Source: Pseudomonas graminis
Lineage (GTDB): Bacteria; Pseudomonadota; Gammaproteobacteria; Pseudomonadales; Pseudomonadaceae
DNA length: 64,000 bases
NCBI RefSeq assembly: GCF_004364335.1
Contig: NZ_SOCR01000001.1
Coordinates: 310,001-374,000 of the forward strand
Direction: 5' to 3'
Each line of letters begins with the position of its first letter. Positions within the stretch are counted from its first letter, which is position 1. The notes under the pieces are model-generated. The model had not been told where the DNA came from. It saw only the letters and a list, made by a program, of their open reading frames with translations, and did not search any database. This document shows, piece after piece, positions 47,070 through 56,918 of this stretch. A program made the translations under genes and the position numbers.

Positions 47070-47483
47070 GGTCGATCCTTAAAGACGGGTAGTACGTCAG
47101 CGGTGACGTGACCAAAGTGTTGATCGTAAACAGGCGGTGGAAAAGCGGATATTTGCGCCACTGAGCCTCAACTATTTTGATCAGTCACCGACGCTTGCCA
47201 GGGCCCACCCTCGAAGCTCTGCCTGCTCGACGACGCGCCGTGGCCATGCCGATCGTGCTGCAAGCTGGTAGCCACACTCGCCAAGCCACTCATCCTCGCC
47301 TTGCACACCGCTTGACTACCACCCTTACATGACGCGCCGTGCGCAGATCAACGACCGATGGTCAGATTCCAGTCAAACAGAGGCCTGTTTACGCAGGAAG
47401 GCATTCATCTATCGCACCGCCCGCCGATAGACCGGCAGACAGACTGCAATCCTTTCCCTGCAATCGCTTGAAGGCTCTACGGC
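47070..47483. other. Intergenic region before the dCache chemoreceptor
   Basis: No gene is supported in these 414 bases. On the plus strand GCCGATAG (47423-47430) resembles a sigma-28 -10 with a weak -35 (TTCA) about 15 bases upstream, and lies about 55 bases before the chemoreceptor ATG, so it may be its promoter. The evidence is much weaker than for the 45885 promoter. Confidence 0.35.
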
Positions 47484-49373
47484 ATGACCAAATCCCTGAA
47501 ATTCAGCCACAAAATTCTGCTGGCGGCCTCGCTGGTGGTAATCGCTGCATTTACTTTGTTCACCCTCTACAACGATTATCTGCAACGCACTGCGATCCGG
47601 GATCAGTTAAGGGAAAGTCTGAACCAGATGGGCGAGAGTACGGCCGGTAATATCCAGAACTGGATGTCCGGACGCATCCTGCTGGTGGAAAACGTCGCCG
47701 AGGGGGCCGCCGTCTCGCCCTCGCCTGAAGTGTTCAACCGCCTGCTCGGTCAGCCAACGCTGATCTCGACATTCATGAGCATCTACCTGGGCAAGGCCGA
47801 TGGCTCGTTCGTGACGCAACCGCCGGACGACATGCCCGGCGATTACGACCCGCGCACCCGCCCCTGGTACACCGATGCGCTGAAGGCCGGCAAGACCACC
47901 CTGACCGAGCCGTACCTGGACGCCGTGACCAAGGGCCTGATCGTGACGATCGCCACGCCGGTCAAAAGCCCTTCGGGCGTCGCTGGCGTCGCGGGCGGCG
48001 ACCTGAGCCTGGAAGTGCTGGTGAAGATGATCAGCGCGCTGCGCCTGCAGAACGACGGTCATGCCTTCCTGGTCGACGCCAACGGCCGCATCCTCGTGCA
48101 TCCGGACACCTCGCTGGTGATGAAGACCCTGGCCGAGGTCTACCCGAACGGCACGCCGCGGTTGTCCGATGACGTCAGCGAGAGCGAGCACGCTGGCAAG
48201 ACCGAAGTCGTCACCTTTGCTCACGTTGACGGCCTGCCGTCGGTCAACTGGTACGTCGGCATCGCGGTCGATAAAGCCGAGGCCTACGCCGCCTTGGGTG
48301 ATTTCCGCAACTCGGCGATCGTTGCAACGATCATTGCCGTGGTGCTGATCATTCTGCTGCTGGGCGTGCTGCTCAACGTGCTGATGCGTCCGCTGAACAC
48401 CATGGGCCGCGCCATGCACGACATCGCGGCCGGTGAAGGCGATCTGACCAAACGCCTGGAAATCCTCAGCCAGGACGAGTTCGGTTACCTGGGCAACGGC
48501 TTCAACCTGTTCGTGGAGCGGATCCATGACTCGATGCGCGAAGTGGCCTCCTCCACCGTGCAGCTCAACGAAGTCGCGCTGCGAGTGGTCAGTGCCTCGA
48601 ACTCGTCTATGCTCAACTCTGACCAGCAAGCCAACCGCACCAGCAGTGTGGCGGCGGCCATCAACGAACTGGGCGCAGCCGCGCAGGAAATTGCGCAGAA
48701 CGCCGCCATGGCCTCGGGGCATTCCAGCGACGCCCGCAATCTGGCGTCCAACGGCCAGGCCGTGGTCGGTCAGAACATTCAGGCGATGAACCGTTTGTCG
48801 ACGCGCATCAGCGGCGCCAGCGAGCAGATCGAACAGCTCAACACCAAGACCGCCAACATCGGGCAGATTCTAGAAGTCATCACCGGCATCTCCCAGCAGA
48901 CCAACTTGCTGGCACTCAACGCGGCCATCGAAGCGGCGCGCGCCGGGGAAGCCGGGCGCGGTTTTGCCGTGGTGGCCGACGAGGTCCGCAGCCTCGCTCA
49001 CCGCACTCAGGAGTCGGCCAGCCAGGTTCAGAAAATGATCGAGGAACTGCAGCACGGTGCCCGTGAGGCGGTGGCGATCATGAATGACAGCCAGCGCGAG
49101 AGCCATGAAAGCGTGAGCATCGCCAATCAGGCCGGCACCAGCCTGGAAAGCGTAACCGTGCGGATCGGCGAGATCGACGCGATGAACCAGTCGGTCGCCA
49201 CCGCCACCGAGGAACAGACCTCGGTGGTCGAAGCGATCAATGTCGACATCACTGAAATCAACACGCTGAACCAGGAGGGCGTGGAAAACCTGCAAGCCAC
49301 GTTGCGTGCCTGTTCCGACCTGGAACGCCAGTCGGCGCGCTTGACGCAGCTGGTGGGCAGCTTCCGTATCTGA
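47484..49373 (+). CDS. dCache chemoreceptor, predicted amino-acid sensor (Pct-like)
   Basis: 629 residues: TM1 at about 10-30, double-Cache domain (about 35-275), TM2 at about 280-305, HAMP, signalling domain with [20 protein letters not shown] and [20 protein letters not shown]. The distal pocket carries the amino-acid signature in the right spacing: YDPRTRPWY gives the Tyr, Arg, Trp and Tyr set; Tyr and Asp of EPYLD follow 15 and 17 residues later; and Asp of GGDLSLE lies 29 after that Tyr. These are the positions known from PctA. The likely ligands are L-amino acids sensed in the periplasm. Confidence 0.92.
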   Translation: MTKSLKFSHKILLAASLVVIAAFTLFTLYNDYLQRTAIRDQLRESLNQMGESTAGNIQNWMSGRILLVENVAEGAAVSPSPEVFNRLLGQPTLISTFMSIYLGKADGSFVTQPPDDMPGDYDPRTRPWYTDALKAGKTTLTEPYLDAVTKGLIVTIATPVKSPSGVAGVAGGDLSLEVLVKMISALRLQNDGHAFLVDANGRILVHPDTSLVMKTLAEVYPNGTPRLSDDVSESEHAGKTEVVTFAHVDGLPSVNWYVGIAVDKAEAYAALGDFRNSAIVATIIAVVLIILLLGVLLNVLMRPLNTMGRAMHDIAAGEGDLTKRLEILSQDEFGYLGNGFNLFVERIHDSMREVASSTVQLNEVALRVVSASNSSMLNSDQQANRTSSVAAAINELGAAAQEIAQNAAMASGHSSDARNLASNGQAVVGQNIQAMNRLSTRISGASEQIEQLNTKTANIGQILEVITGISQQTNLLALNAAIEAARAGEAGRGFAVVADEVRSLAHRTQESASQVQKMIEELQHGAREAVAIMNDSQRESHESVSIANQAGTSLESVTVRIGEIDAMNQSVATATEEQTSVVEAINVDITEINTLNQEGVENLQATLRACSDLERQSARLTQLVGSFRI

Positions 49374-49510
49374 GGCAAGCCGGAGCGCTGTTCATCGCAA
49401 AACTGACGGTTGATCGGTCAGCCCTTGCGAAATCAGCGCTCCGACGAAATGATGGCACTAAGATATCACTCGTGATGTCATAGTCCGGTAACCCACCCTC
49501 TTGGTGCAAC

Positions 49511-50722
49511 ATGCTTTCCTTTGTCCTCGATCGACCTGGCCCCAATGACGCGCACCTTCTCGCCGAGGTCGATCGCACCATCGCGTCGCGCTTTCGCAGT
49601 CTGCGTTTCAGCGCCGAGCTAGAGCGCCGTTACGAGGCAGAGACGCTTGAGCAACGTCGCCAGTTCCTGACCGCAGTCGGCATTGGCGGCATCCTCATCT
49701 ACAACCTGTTCATGGTCAGTGACTGGCTCAGCCTGAACGACATGTTTACCTACGTGGCGCTGGGCCGTATCTGCCTGATGACGCCAATCTTTATGGTGCT
49801 CCTGGTCATCGCGCGGCGCGCCAGCACCCGAGGTATTGTGGAGGCGACCGCAGCCATCGGCACCGTGACGTGCTCGGTGATGCCGCTGATTGCGATGATC
49901 TACAGCGAAAGCCCGTTCCGCTTGCACTATCAGTTGGGGATGCTGCTGATCATGGTGTATTGCACGGTGATCCAGCAGGTGCCGGTTCGCACGGCGGCAG
50001 TGGCCATGGGCTGCATGCTGGTTATCCAGTTGGTGACCACTTACCTAGCTGATTTCGCCGACTTTCAGATCTGGCAGGCCAATGCGCTGCTGTTCTTCTC
50101 AACCTCAGCGTTGCTCATGATGGCGTCGTGGTTTCTGGAGCACGGCAGCCGCTTGAGCTATCTGTTTGCTTTGCGCGGACGGTTGTTGCAATCGCAGTTG
50201 GTGGAACTGGCGCGCATCGATTCGCTGACGCAATTGTTCAACCGGCGCTTTCAGGGCGAGGTGCTGGCTTCGGCGTGGAGCCGCGCAGCGCAGACGCCCA
50301 TGAACGTCGCGGTCATCCTGCTGGACATCGATCACTTCAAATCCTACAACGATAACTACGGGCACATGCAGGGCGACACCTGCCTGCGGTTACTCAGCGG
50401 TGTGATTCAGCGAACCGCGCAGAAGGCCAACGCCCTCACTTTCCGCTTCGGCGGCGAAGAAATCCTCGTGCTCATGACCCACGCCCACCCGGCCCAAGCC
50501 AGGGCGCTGGCGGAAAACCTGCTCTCGGCGGTCGCCGCGCTGAATGTGCCTCACCCGGTTCTGGGCGACGGCGCCAGAGTCACTATCAGCCTCGGCGTCG
50601 CCATCGCCAGCGCACCGAAGGCCAGCGCCGAAGTGCTCATCGCCATGGCTGACAAGGCGCTCTATACGGCCAAAGGCGAAGGCCGCGACTGCCTGCGCTG
50701 CGCCCCGGCCGAAGTGGCGTAG
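49511..50722 (+). CDS. Membrane-bound diguanylate cyclase with GGEEI loop
   Basis: 403 residues. About five or six membrane segments between residues 55 and 210, then a GGDEF domain (about 235-395): RIDSLTQLFNRRFQGE, ILLDIDHFKSYNDNYGHMQG. The signature loop is F-G-G-E-E-I, with Ile in place of Phe at the last position; the catalytic Glu residues are present, so activity is plausible. No RxxD inhibitory site precedes the loop, so product inhibition is not expected. It lies right after the dCache receptor, in the same direction but separated by 137 bases. Confidence 0.88.
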   Translation: MLSFVLDRPGPNDAHLLAEVDRTIASRFRSLRFSAELERRYEAETLEQRRQFLTAVGIGGILIYNLFMVSDWLSLNDMFTYVALGRICLMTPIFMVLLVIARRASTRGIVEATAAIGTVTCSVMPLIAMIYSESPFRLHYQLGMLLIMVYCTVIQQVPVRTAAVAMGCMLVIQLVTTYLADFADFQIWQANALLFFSTSALLMMASWFLEHGSRLSYLFALRGRLLQSQLVELARIDSLTQLFNRRFQGEVLASAWSRAAQTPMNVAVILLDIDHFKSYNDNYGHMQGDTCLRLLSGVIQRTAQKANALTFRFGGEEILVLMTHAHPAQARALAENLLSAVAALNVPHPVLGDGARVTISLGVAIASAPKASAEVLIAMADKALYTAKGEGRDCLRCAPAEVA

Positions 50723-50766
50723 CGGGCCCTGCTAACCGTCTGCGGTCTGACTGACCGTAATCACCT

Positions 50767-50932
50767 GTGGGACCGGCTTTAGCCGGGAAGGCGTCGGCAG
50801 TCACGCCGCATAATTTGCGGCGCACACACTGGCCCCTTCCCGGCTGAAGCTGGTCCTACTAAAAAGCATCGCATGCATCCAGATGGGACTGGCTGAACGC
50901 GAACTTCGTGGGACTGGCTTTAGCCGGGAAGA
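50767..50932. repeat. Three REP elements before the epimerase gene
   Basis: GGACCGGCTTTAGCCGGGAA type, forward at about 50770-50789, inverted and degenerate at about 50833-50857, and forward (GGACTGGCTTTAGCCGGGAA) at about 50911-50930. Confidence 0.75.
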
Positions 50933-51189
50933 CGTCGGTATTCTCACCGCAGGATTGCGCGTGCATCCCCCTCCGATCCACCCCCCGCCTGCGAAAGTGC
51001 CAAAAAAGCACACCCCCTTAAACGTCAATTGCGTGACACATATAACGAGCCAAATGTGCCGACCGTCACAAAACGACGGTTTCCCGACATACGGCGACAA
51101 CTTTTCCGTTCAGGTAGGTCATACCTGCTGCAGTGCCGATTGGAAATTGGCACTCAGCGTGACCTCAGCCTGTGACCGGAGATAAGTAC
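50933..51189 (+). promoter_or_regulatory. Leader of the epimerase gene, unassigned
   Basis: This AT-richer stretch contains a perfect inverted repeat ACCGTC-ACAAAAC-GACGGT (51062-51080), and CCGTTC at about 51106-51111, the core of an AlgR half-site but too short to rely on. I could not assign a clean sigma-70 or algU promoter. GGAGA just before the ATG at 51190 is the ribosome-binding site. Confidence 0.35.
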
Positions 51190-54100
51190 ATGATTTTTAA
51201 TGTCCAAAATTTTGGCGCCAAAGGAGATGGCGTTTCTGACGACACCGCAGCCATCCAGCAAGCGATTGATGCAGCTGCGGCGGCTGGCGGAGGACAAGTC
51301 TATGTACCCCCCGGGACCTACATCGTGTCAGGCGGCGAGGAGCCTTCCGACGGCTGCCTCATGCTCAAGAGCAATGTCTACATGTACGGCGATGGCATGG
51401 GCGTCTCCAACATCAAGGTCGCAGACGGCTCCGACACGAAAATTACCGGTGTCATCCGCTCTGCCTACGGCGAAGAGACCCACGACTTCGGGCTGAGCAA
51501 CCTGACCATCGACGGCAACCGCGACAACACCACCGGCAAGATCGATGGCTGGTTCAACGGCTTCATCCCCGGCAAAGAAGGCTACGACTCCAACGTCACC
51601 CTCGACGGCGTGGAGATCAAGGACTGCTCCGGTTACGGCTTCGACCCTCACGAACAGACCGTGAACATGGTCATCAAGAACAGCGTGTCCCATGGCAACG
51701 GCCTGGACGGCTTCGTCGCTGACTTCCTCAGCGACAGCACCTTCGAAAACAACATCGCCTACGACAACGATCGCCACGGCTTCAACGTGGTCACCAGCAG
51801 CCACGATTTCACCCTCAGCAACAACGTCGCCTACGGCAACGGCGGTGGCGGCATCGTCGTGCAGCGCGGCAGCGAGAACATCCCTTCACCGAACAACATC
51901 ACCATCACCGGCGGTGAGGTGTATGGCAACGGTGCCGAAGGCGTGCTGATCAAGCTCTCCAGCGAGGTCACCATGACCGGTGTCGACATCCACGACAACG
52001 CCAGCGCCGGCGTGCGCATCTACGGCAGCAACAACGTCGACGTCATCAACAACACCTTGAGCAACAACTCGCTGGGCGGCGGCGTACCGGAAATCATCAT
52101 CCAGTCCTACGACGACACCAAGGGCGTTTCCGGCAAGTACTACAACGGCAGCGACAACACCGTTCAGGGCAATACCATCAACGGCAGTGCGCTGTCGACC
52201 TATGGCGTCGCCGAGCGCAACGAAGACGGCACCGACCGCAACAGCATCATCGGCAACACCATCAGCCACACCACCAAGGGCGACACCCTGTTGTATGGCG
52301 ATGGCAGCTACGTCAGCGCGACCGTGCCAGTGGTGGCGGTTCAGGGCACCGACGGCAACGACACCCTGCCGGGCAGCGACGCCAACGAGATCTTCTATGC
52401 CGGCGCGGGCAATGACACCCTTAACGGCGGTGGCGGCAGCGACATCCTCGTCGGCGGCGCCGGGATCGACAAGCTGACCGGCGGCGCGGGCGCGGACATT
52501 TTCCGCTTCACCAGCGAATCCGACAGCTATCGCACCGCGACCACCAGCTTCGACGACACCATCACCGACTTCGACCCGACCCAGGACAAGATCGACCTCG
52601 CCGGCCTCGGCTTCACCGGGCTGGGCAACGGCCGTGGCGGCACCCTGCAGGTCAGCTACAGCGCCAGCAACGACCGCACCTACATCAAGGACTACGATGC
52701 AGACGCCAACGGCAATCGCTTCGAGCTGATCCTGGCCGGCAATCTGGTCAGCGCGCTGACCGCCGACAACTTCATCTTCAACCGCACCCTCACCGGCACC
52801 ACGGGCAACGACTCGCTGCAGGGCACTGACTCGGCCGACACGCTGCTGGGCCTGGCTGGCAACGACAGCCTGGCGGGCGGCGCCGGTGACGATCGTCTCG
52901 ACGGCGGCGCCGGACAGGACACCCTGAGCGGCGGCGCCGGCGCTGACACCTTCGTATTCTCCAGCCGCACCGACAGCTACCGCAACTACAACGCCGGCGG
53001 CGCGAATCTGGGTGACGTGATCACTGATTTCGACGTCACCGCCGACAAGATCGACCTCTCCAAACTGGGTTTCACCGGCCTTGCCGACGGCATGAACAAC
53101 ACCGTGTATGCGGTGCTCAACGACGCCGGCGACAAGACCTACATCAAGTCGCTGACCGCCGATGCCGAAGGCAACCGCTTCGAAGTCGCGCTGGTGGGTA
53201 ACTACCTCGACAAACTGACCAGCGCCAACTTCGTGTTCGCCACCGCCCCGACGGCGAATCAGACGCCGGTGGTTGCCAACCCGCTGCTGGATCAGAACGC
53301 CACCGAGAACACGCCGTTCAGCTACGTCGTGCCCGGCACCAGCTTCACCGATCCGGACAACGACACCCTGAGCTACACCGCGACCCTGGCCGACGGCACC
53401 GCCCTGCCGACCTGGCTGATTTTCGACGCGGCAACCCGCACCTTCAGCGGCACCCCGGGCGACACCGCGTCGGGCACCTACGCAATCAAGATCACCGCGA
53501 GCGACGCCAGCAACGCCACCGTCAGCGACAGCTTCACCCTCGCCGTGCAGGACGTGCCAGTGACGCCGGGCGTGATCAATGGCACGCCGGGCTATGACAC
53601 GCTGAACGGCACCACCGGCAACGATCAGCTCTTCGGCGGCGCGGGCAATGACACCCTGAACGGCGGCGACGGCAACGACATTCTCATCGGAGGCGCGGGT
53701 GCCGACAAACTCACCGGCGGCGCGGGGGCGGATGTGTTCCGCTTCACCTCCACCCAGGACAGCTACCGCACGGCGACCACCAGCGCCAGCGATCAGATTC
53801 TCGATTTCGATGTCGCCGCCGACAAGATCGATGTCTCGGGCCTGGGCTACAGCGGTCTGGGCAACGGCCTCAACGGCACGCTGCAGGTGACTTACAACGC
53901 CAGTAGCAACCGCACCTACGTCAAAGACAATGTGGCGGACGCCAGCGGCAACCGTTTTGAACTGTCCCTGGCGGGTAATCTGGCCGGCAGCCTGAACGCC
54001 AGCCATTTCGTCTTCGCCAGCCAGAATGTGCCGAGCAACGTGGCGCCGGTGGTGGCGATCCCGCTGCTGGACCAGAACGCGACGGAAAACTCGCCCTTTA

Positions 54101-56805
54101 CCTACGCGGTCACCAGCAACAGCTTCTCCGACGGCAACAACGACACGCTGACCTACACCGCGACCCTGGCCGATGGCAGCGCCCTGCCCGACTGGCTCAG
54201 CTTCGAAAGCACCCGCCTGACCTTCAGCGGCACGCCGACCAGCACCGCCTCCGGCAACTACACGCTCTTGATCAAGGCGACCGACCCGTCGGGCGCGTCG
54301 GTCAGTGACAGCTTTGCCCTGGCCGTGGCCGATGCGCCGGCCAGCACCATCACCGGTACGGCCAATGGCGAAACCATCGCCGGCACGCCAGGCGCCGACC
54401 TGATCCTCGGCCTGGGCGGCAACGACACCATTCGTGCCGGTGCAGGCGCGGATATCATCGACGGCGGTGCAGGCCGCGACTCGCTGTACGGCGGCGACGG
54501 TGCCGACACGTTCCGCTACACCAGCGTCCAGGACAGCTACCGCGACTACAACACTGGCGGCGTCACGGCGACCGACACGATCTACGACTTCACCCACGGC
54601 GTGGACAAGATCGACGTGTCCGCCCTCGGCTTCCTCGGCCTGGGCGACGGCAGCAACGGCACGCTGTACCTGAGCCTCAACGCGGCTGGCGACAAGACCT
54701 ACATCAAATCCAGCGTGCCTGACGCTGACGGTCATCGCTTCGAGATCGCCCTGAGCGGCAACTACATGAACACCCTTACGGCCGACGATTTCGTGTTCGG
54801 CTCGCGGGCCGACCAGGACATCCTGTTCCTGCCGACCCTCGGTCAATCCAACGCGCGTCTGCTGCGCATGACCGAAGACGACAGCCAGTCCGGCACCACG
54901 ATGCTGGTGGACGGCCTGAGCAAGTACACCACCTATGATGTGCGCAGCCAGTTCAACGACGCCGACGGCAATGGCATCGACATCGCGGTGGGCGGCAGCA
55001 CGGTCAACGGCATGTCGACCCTCGGCGCCGAAGAACTGAAACTGTGCTGGTGGCTGACCGACACCGACCAGCCGGGCCCGGCCCTGTTGCGCGCCGTGGC
55101 CTTGTTGAACGACCAGCTCACCGAGCTGAAAGCGGTTGATAACGTGACCATGGGCATCATCTGGGGCCAGGGCGAGGAAGCGGCGCAGGAAATCGCCCGC
55201 GCTTCGGACAAGGACGCCGCTGCGGCGGCGTACAAGGCAGCGACCTTGTCGGTGTTCGATTACCTGCACGCGCAGTTCGGCAACTTCAACGTGTACATGA
55301 TGGAAACCGGTCACTACGACCAGGACGCCGCCCGCGCGCGCGGCTTCTCGGAAGAGAAGATCGCCGGCATCGTCGAGGGCGTCGGCTATGTGCGCGCCAC
55401 CCAGGAAGCGATCGCCGCCCAGCGTGACGATGTGAAGATCGCGGTGGATTACACCGACCTGCCCCTGCGCCACGAAGTCGACCCGCTGGTCTACCCCGAT
55501 GACGTCTGGCACTTGCACGAAGAGTCCGCCGAGATCGTCGGTCAGCGTCTGGCCGACTACATCGCCGACGACCTGGGCTTCAAAGGGGACCCGAGCGACA
55601 ACAACAGCGTGCAGGCGATCTTCGACGGCGCGCAAAACGAAGGCGGCCTGATCTTCGGCACCGATCAGGACGACACCCTGGTGGGATCGGCCGGCAACGA
55701 CACGCTGGACGGCGACCTTGGCGCCGACAGCATGACGGGCGGCGACGGCAATGACATTTACATCGTCGACAACGCCTTCGACAGCATCACCGAGAGCAGC
55801 GACTCACCGTCGCAGATCGACACCGTGCAGGCGTCGGTCAGCTGGACCCTCGGCGCGAATCTGGAAAACCTGGTGCTCACCGGTGTGTCGGCCATCGACG
55901 GCAACGGCAACGAGCTGCGCAACTTCATCACCGGCAACGCGGCGGCCAACGTCATCGATGGCGCAGGCGGTGCCGACAGCATGAGTGGCGGCAACGGCAA
56001 CGACACTTACTACGTCGACAACAGCGGCGACAGCGTGATTGAAAGCAACGCCGATCGCGTCTCGGGGGGCATCGACAGCGTGCACAGCACCCTGGCGACG
56101 TTCACCCTGGGCAGCAACGTCGAAAACCTGTACATCGACAGCATTGAGGCGGCCAATGGCATCGGTAACGGGCTGGACAATATGCTGTTCGCCGGCAGCG
56201 GCAACAACGTGCTGGACGGGCGCGACGGCAATGACACGGTGTCCTACTATGGCGCGCAAGCCGGCATCACCGCCACGCTTTCGACGTCTGCGCAGCAAAA
56301 CACTGGCGGCTCAGGCCTGGACACGCTGAAGAGCATCGAGAACCTGATCGGCAGCGCCTTCGCCGACAGCCTGACCGGCAACAGCGGCGCCAACGTGCTC
56401 AACGGCGGTGCCGGCAACGACACGCTGATCGGCGGCTCGGGCAACGACCGTTTGATCGGCGGCGCAGGCACCGATTCGCTCACCGGCGGCACCGGGGCGG
56501 ACACCTATGTGTTCGATTCTGTCGCCGACATGGGCGTCGGCGCCCTGCGTGACGTCATCACTGGCTTCAAAAGCGCCGAAGGCGACCTGCTCGACTTCAG
56601 CGCCCTGGACGCCAACCCGCAGACCCCGGGGATCGACGCGTTTACCTTCATCGGCAGCAACGCCTTTGACAGCAACGATGCGACCGGGCAAATACGCTTC
56701 GCTGACGGGATTCTCTACGGCAGCATCAACGCCGACGCGACCCCGGACTTCGAAATCCAGCTGGTCGGCGTCAAGGAGCTGCACGTGACTGACCTGGTTG
56801 CCTGA
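51190..56805 (+). CDS. Secreted alginate C-5 epimerase / O-acetylhydrolase (PsmE-like)
   Basis: 1871 residues from the ATG at 51190. Residues 1 to about 383 are an AlgE-type beta-helix A-module. Its catalytic residues fall at the same numbers as in AlgE4: Phe122, Tyr149, Asp152 and His154 (YGFDPHEQT), and Asp178. Next come RTX R-modules at about 386-534, 533-687, 793-945 and 1051-1207 (GGAGNDTLNGG, GGAGADIFRF repeats). Two cadherin-like domains interrupt them (about 688-792 and 945-1050). An SGNH esterase follows at about 1208-1476 (GQSNARLL, Ser about 1220; DxxH at about 1438-1441 before HEESAEIVGQRL). Further RTX and beta repeats close the protein (1476-1871). It would convert mannuronate to guluronate in secreted alginate and remove acetyl groups, with Ca2+ binding by the repeats. 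No signal peptide, so type I secretion is expected, but no exporter genes are adjacent. Confidence 0.92.
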   Translation: MIFNVQNFGAKGDGVSDDTAAIQQAIDAAAAAGGGQVYVPPGTYIVSGGEEPSDGCLMLKSNVYMYGDGMGVSNIKVADGSDTKITGVIRSAYGEETHDFGLSNLTIDGNRDNTTGKIDGWFNGFIPGKEGYDSNVTLDGVEIKDCSGYGFDPHEQTVNMVIKNSVSHGNGLDGFVADFLSDSTFENNIAYDNDRHGFNVVTSSHDFTLSNNVAYGNGGGGIVVQRGSENIPSPNNITITGGEVYGNGAEGVLIKLSSEVTMTGVDIHDNASAGVRIYGSNNVDVINNTLSNNSLGGGVPEIIIQSYDDTKGVSGKYYNGSDNTVQGNTINGSALSTYGVAERNEDGTDRNSIIGNTISHTTKGDTLLYGDGSYVSATVPVVAVQGTDGNDTLPGSDANEIFYAGAGNDTLNGGGGSDILVGGAGIDKLTGGAGADIFRFTSESDSYRTATTSFDDTITDFDPTQDKIDLAGLGFTGLGNGRGGTLQVSYSASNDRTYIKDYDADANGNRFELILAGNLVSALTADNFIFNRTLTGTTGNDSLQGTDSADTLLGLAGNDSLAGGAGDDRLDGGAGQDTLSGGAGADTFVFSSRTDSYRNYNAGGANLGDVITDFDVTADKIDLSKLGFTGLADGMNNTVYAVLNDAGDKTYIKSLTADAEGNRFEVALVGNYLDKLTSANFVFATAPTANQTPVVANPLLDQNATENTPFSYVVPGTSFTDPDNDTLSYTATLADGTALPTWLIFDAATRTFSGTPGDTASGTYAIKITASDASNATVSDSFTLAVQDVPVTPGVINGTPGYDTLNGTTGNDQLFGGAGNDTLNGGDGNDILIGGAGADKLTGGAGADVFRFTSTQDSYRTATTSASDQILDFDVAADKIDVSGLGYSGLGNGLNGTLQVTYNASSNRTYVKDNVADASGNRFELSLAGNLAGSLNASHFVFASQNVPSNVAPVVAIPLLDQNATENSPFTYAVTSNSFSDGNNDTLTYTATLADGSALPDWLSFESTRLTFSGTPTSTASGNYTLLIKATDPSGASVSDSFALAVADAPASTITGTANGETIAGTPGADLILGLGGNDTIRAGAGADIIDGGAGRDSLYGGDGADTFRYTSVQDSYRDYNTGGVTATDTIYDFTHGVDKIDVSALGFLGLGDGSNGTLYLSLNAAGDKTYIKSSVPDADGHRFEIALSGNYMNTLTADDFVFGSRADQDILFLPTLGQSNARLLRMTEDDSQSGTTMLVDGLSKYTTYDVRSQFNDADGNGIDIAVGGSTVNGMSTLGAEELKLCWWLTDTDQPGPALLRAVALLNDQLTELKAVDNVTMGIIWGQGEEAAQEIARASDKDAAAAAYKAATLSVFDYLHAQFGNFNVYMMETGHYDQDAARARGFSEEKIAGIVEGVGYVRATQEAIAAQRDDVKIAVDYTDLPLRHEVDPLVYPDDVWHLHEESAEIVGQRLADYIADDLGFKGDPSDNNSVQAIFDGAQNEGGLIFGTDQDDTLVGSAGNDTLDGDLGADSMTGGDGNDIYIVDNAFDSITESSDSPSQIDTVQASVSWTLGANLENLVLTGVSAIDGNGNELRNFITGNAAANVIDGAGGADSMSGGNGNDTYYVDNSGDSVIESNADRVSGGIDSVHSTLATFTLGSNVENLYIDSIEAANGIGNGLDNMLFAGSGNNVLDGRDGNDTVSYYGAQAGITATLSTSAQQNTGGSGLDTLKSIENLIGSAFADSLTGNSGANVLNGGAGNDTLIGGSGNDRLIGGAGTDSLTGGTGADTYVFDSVADMGVGALRDVITGFKSAEGDLLDFSALDANPQTPGIDAFTFIGSNAFDSNDATGQIRFADGILYGSINADATPDFEIQLVGVKELHVTDLVA

Positions 56806-56821
56806 TTGATCGCGGCAACAC

Positions 56822-56854
56822 AAAAACGGCCTCCGCAATGGAGGCCGTTTTTTT
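56822..56854 (+). terminator. Rho-independent terminator after the epimerase
   Basis: AAAACGGCCTCC-GCAAT-GGAGGCCGTTTT, a 12-bp stem followed by T residues, 17 bases after the stop. Confidence 0.88.
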
Positions 56855-56918
56855 CGCACGCCCAGCGGGACCGGTCCCACTGATGCAGCACATGACTAGG
56901 TGGGACCGCATATCCCCC

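Noticed and set aside
51140..51175. Possible sigma-54 promoter (TTGGCAC) before the epimerase
   Set aside because: The -12 GC element is not at the required spacing.
51886..55635. 1249-codon minus-strand frame inside the epimerase gene
   Set aside because: It is the antisense shadow of the RTX repeats in a G+C-rich gene; the plus strand has all the catalytic motifs.
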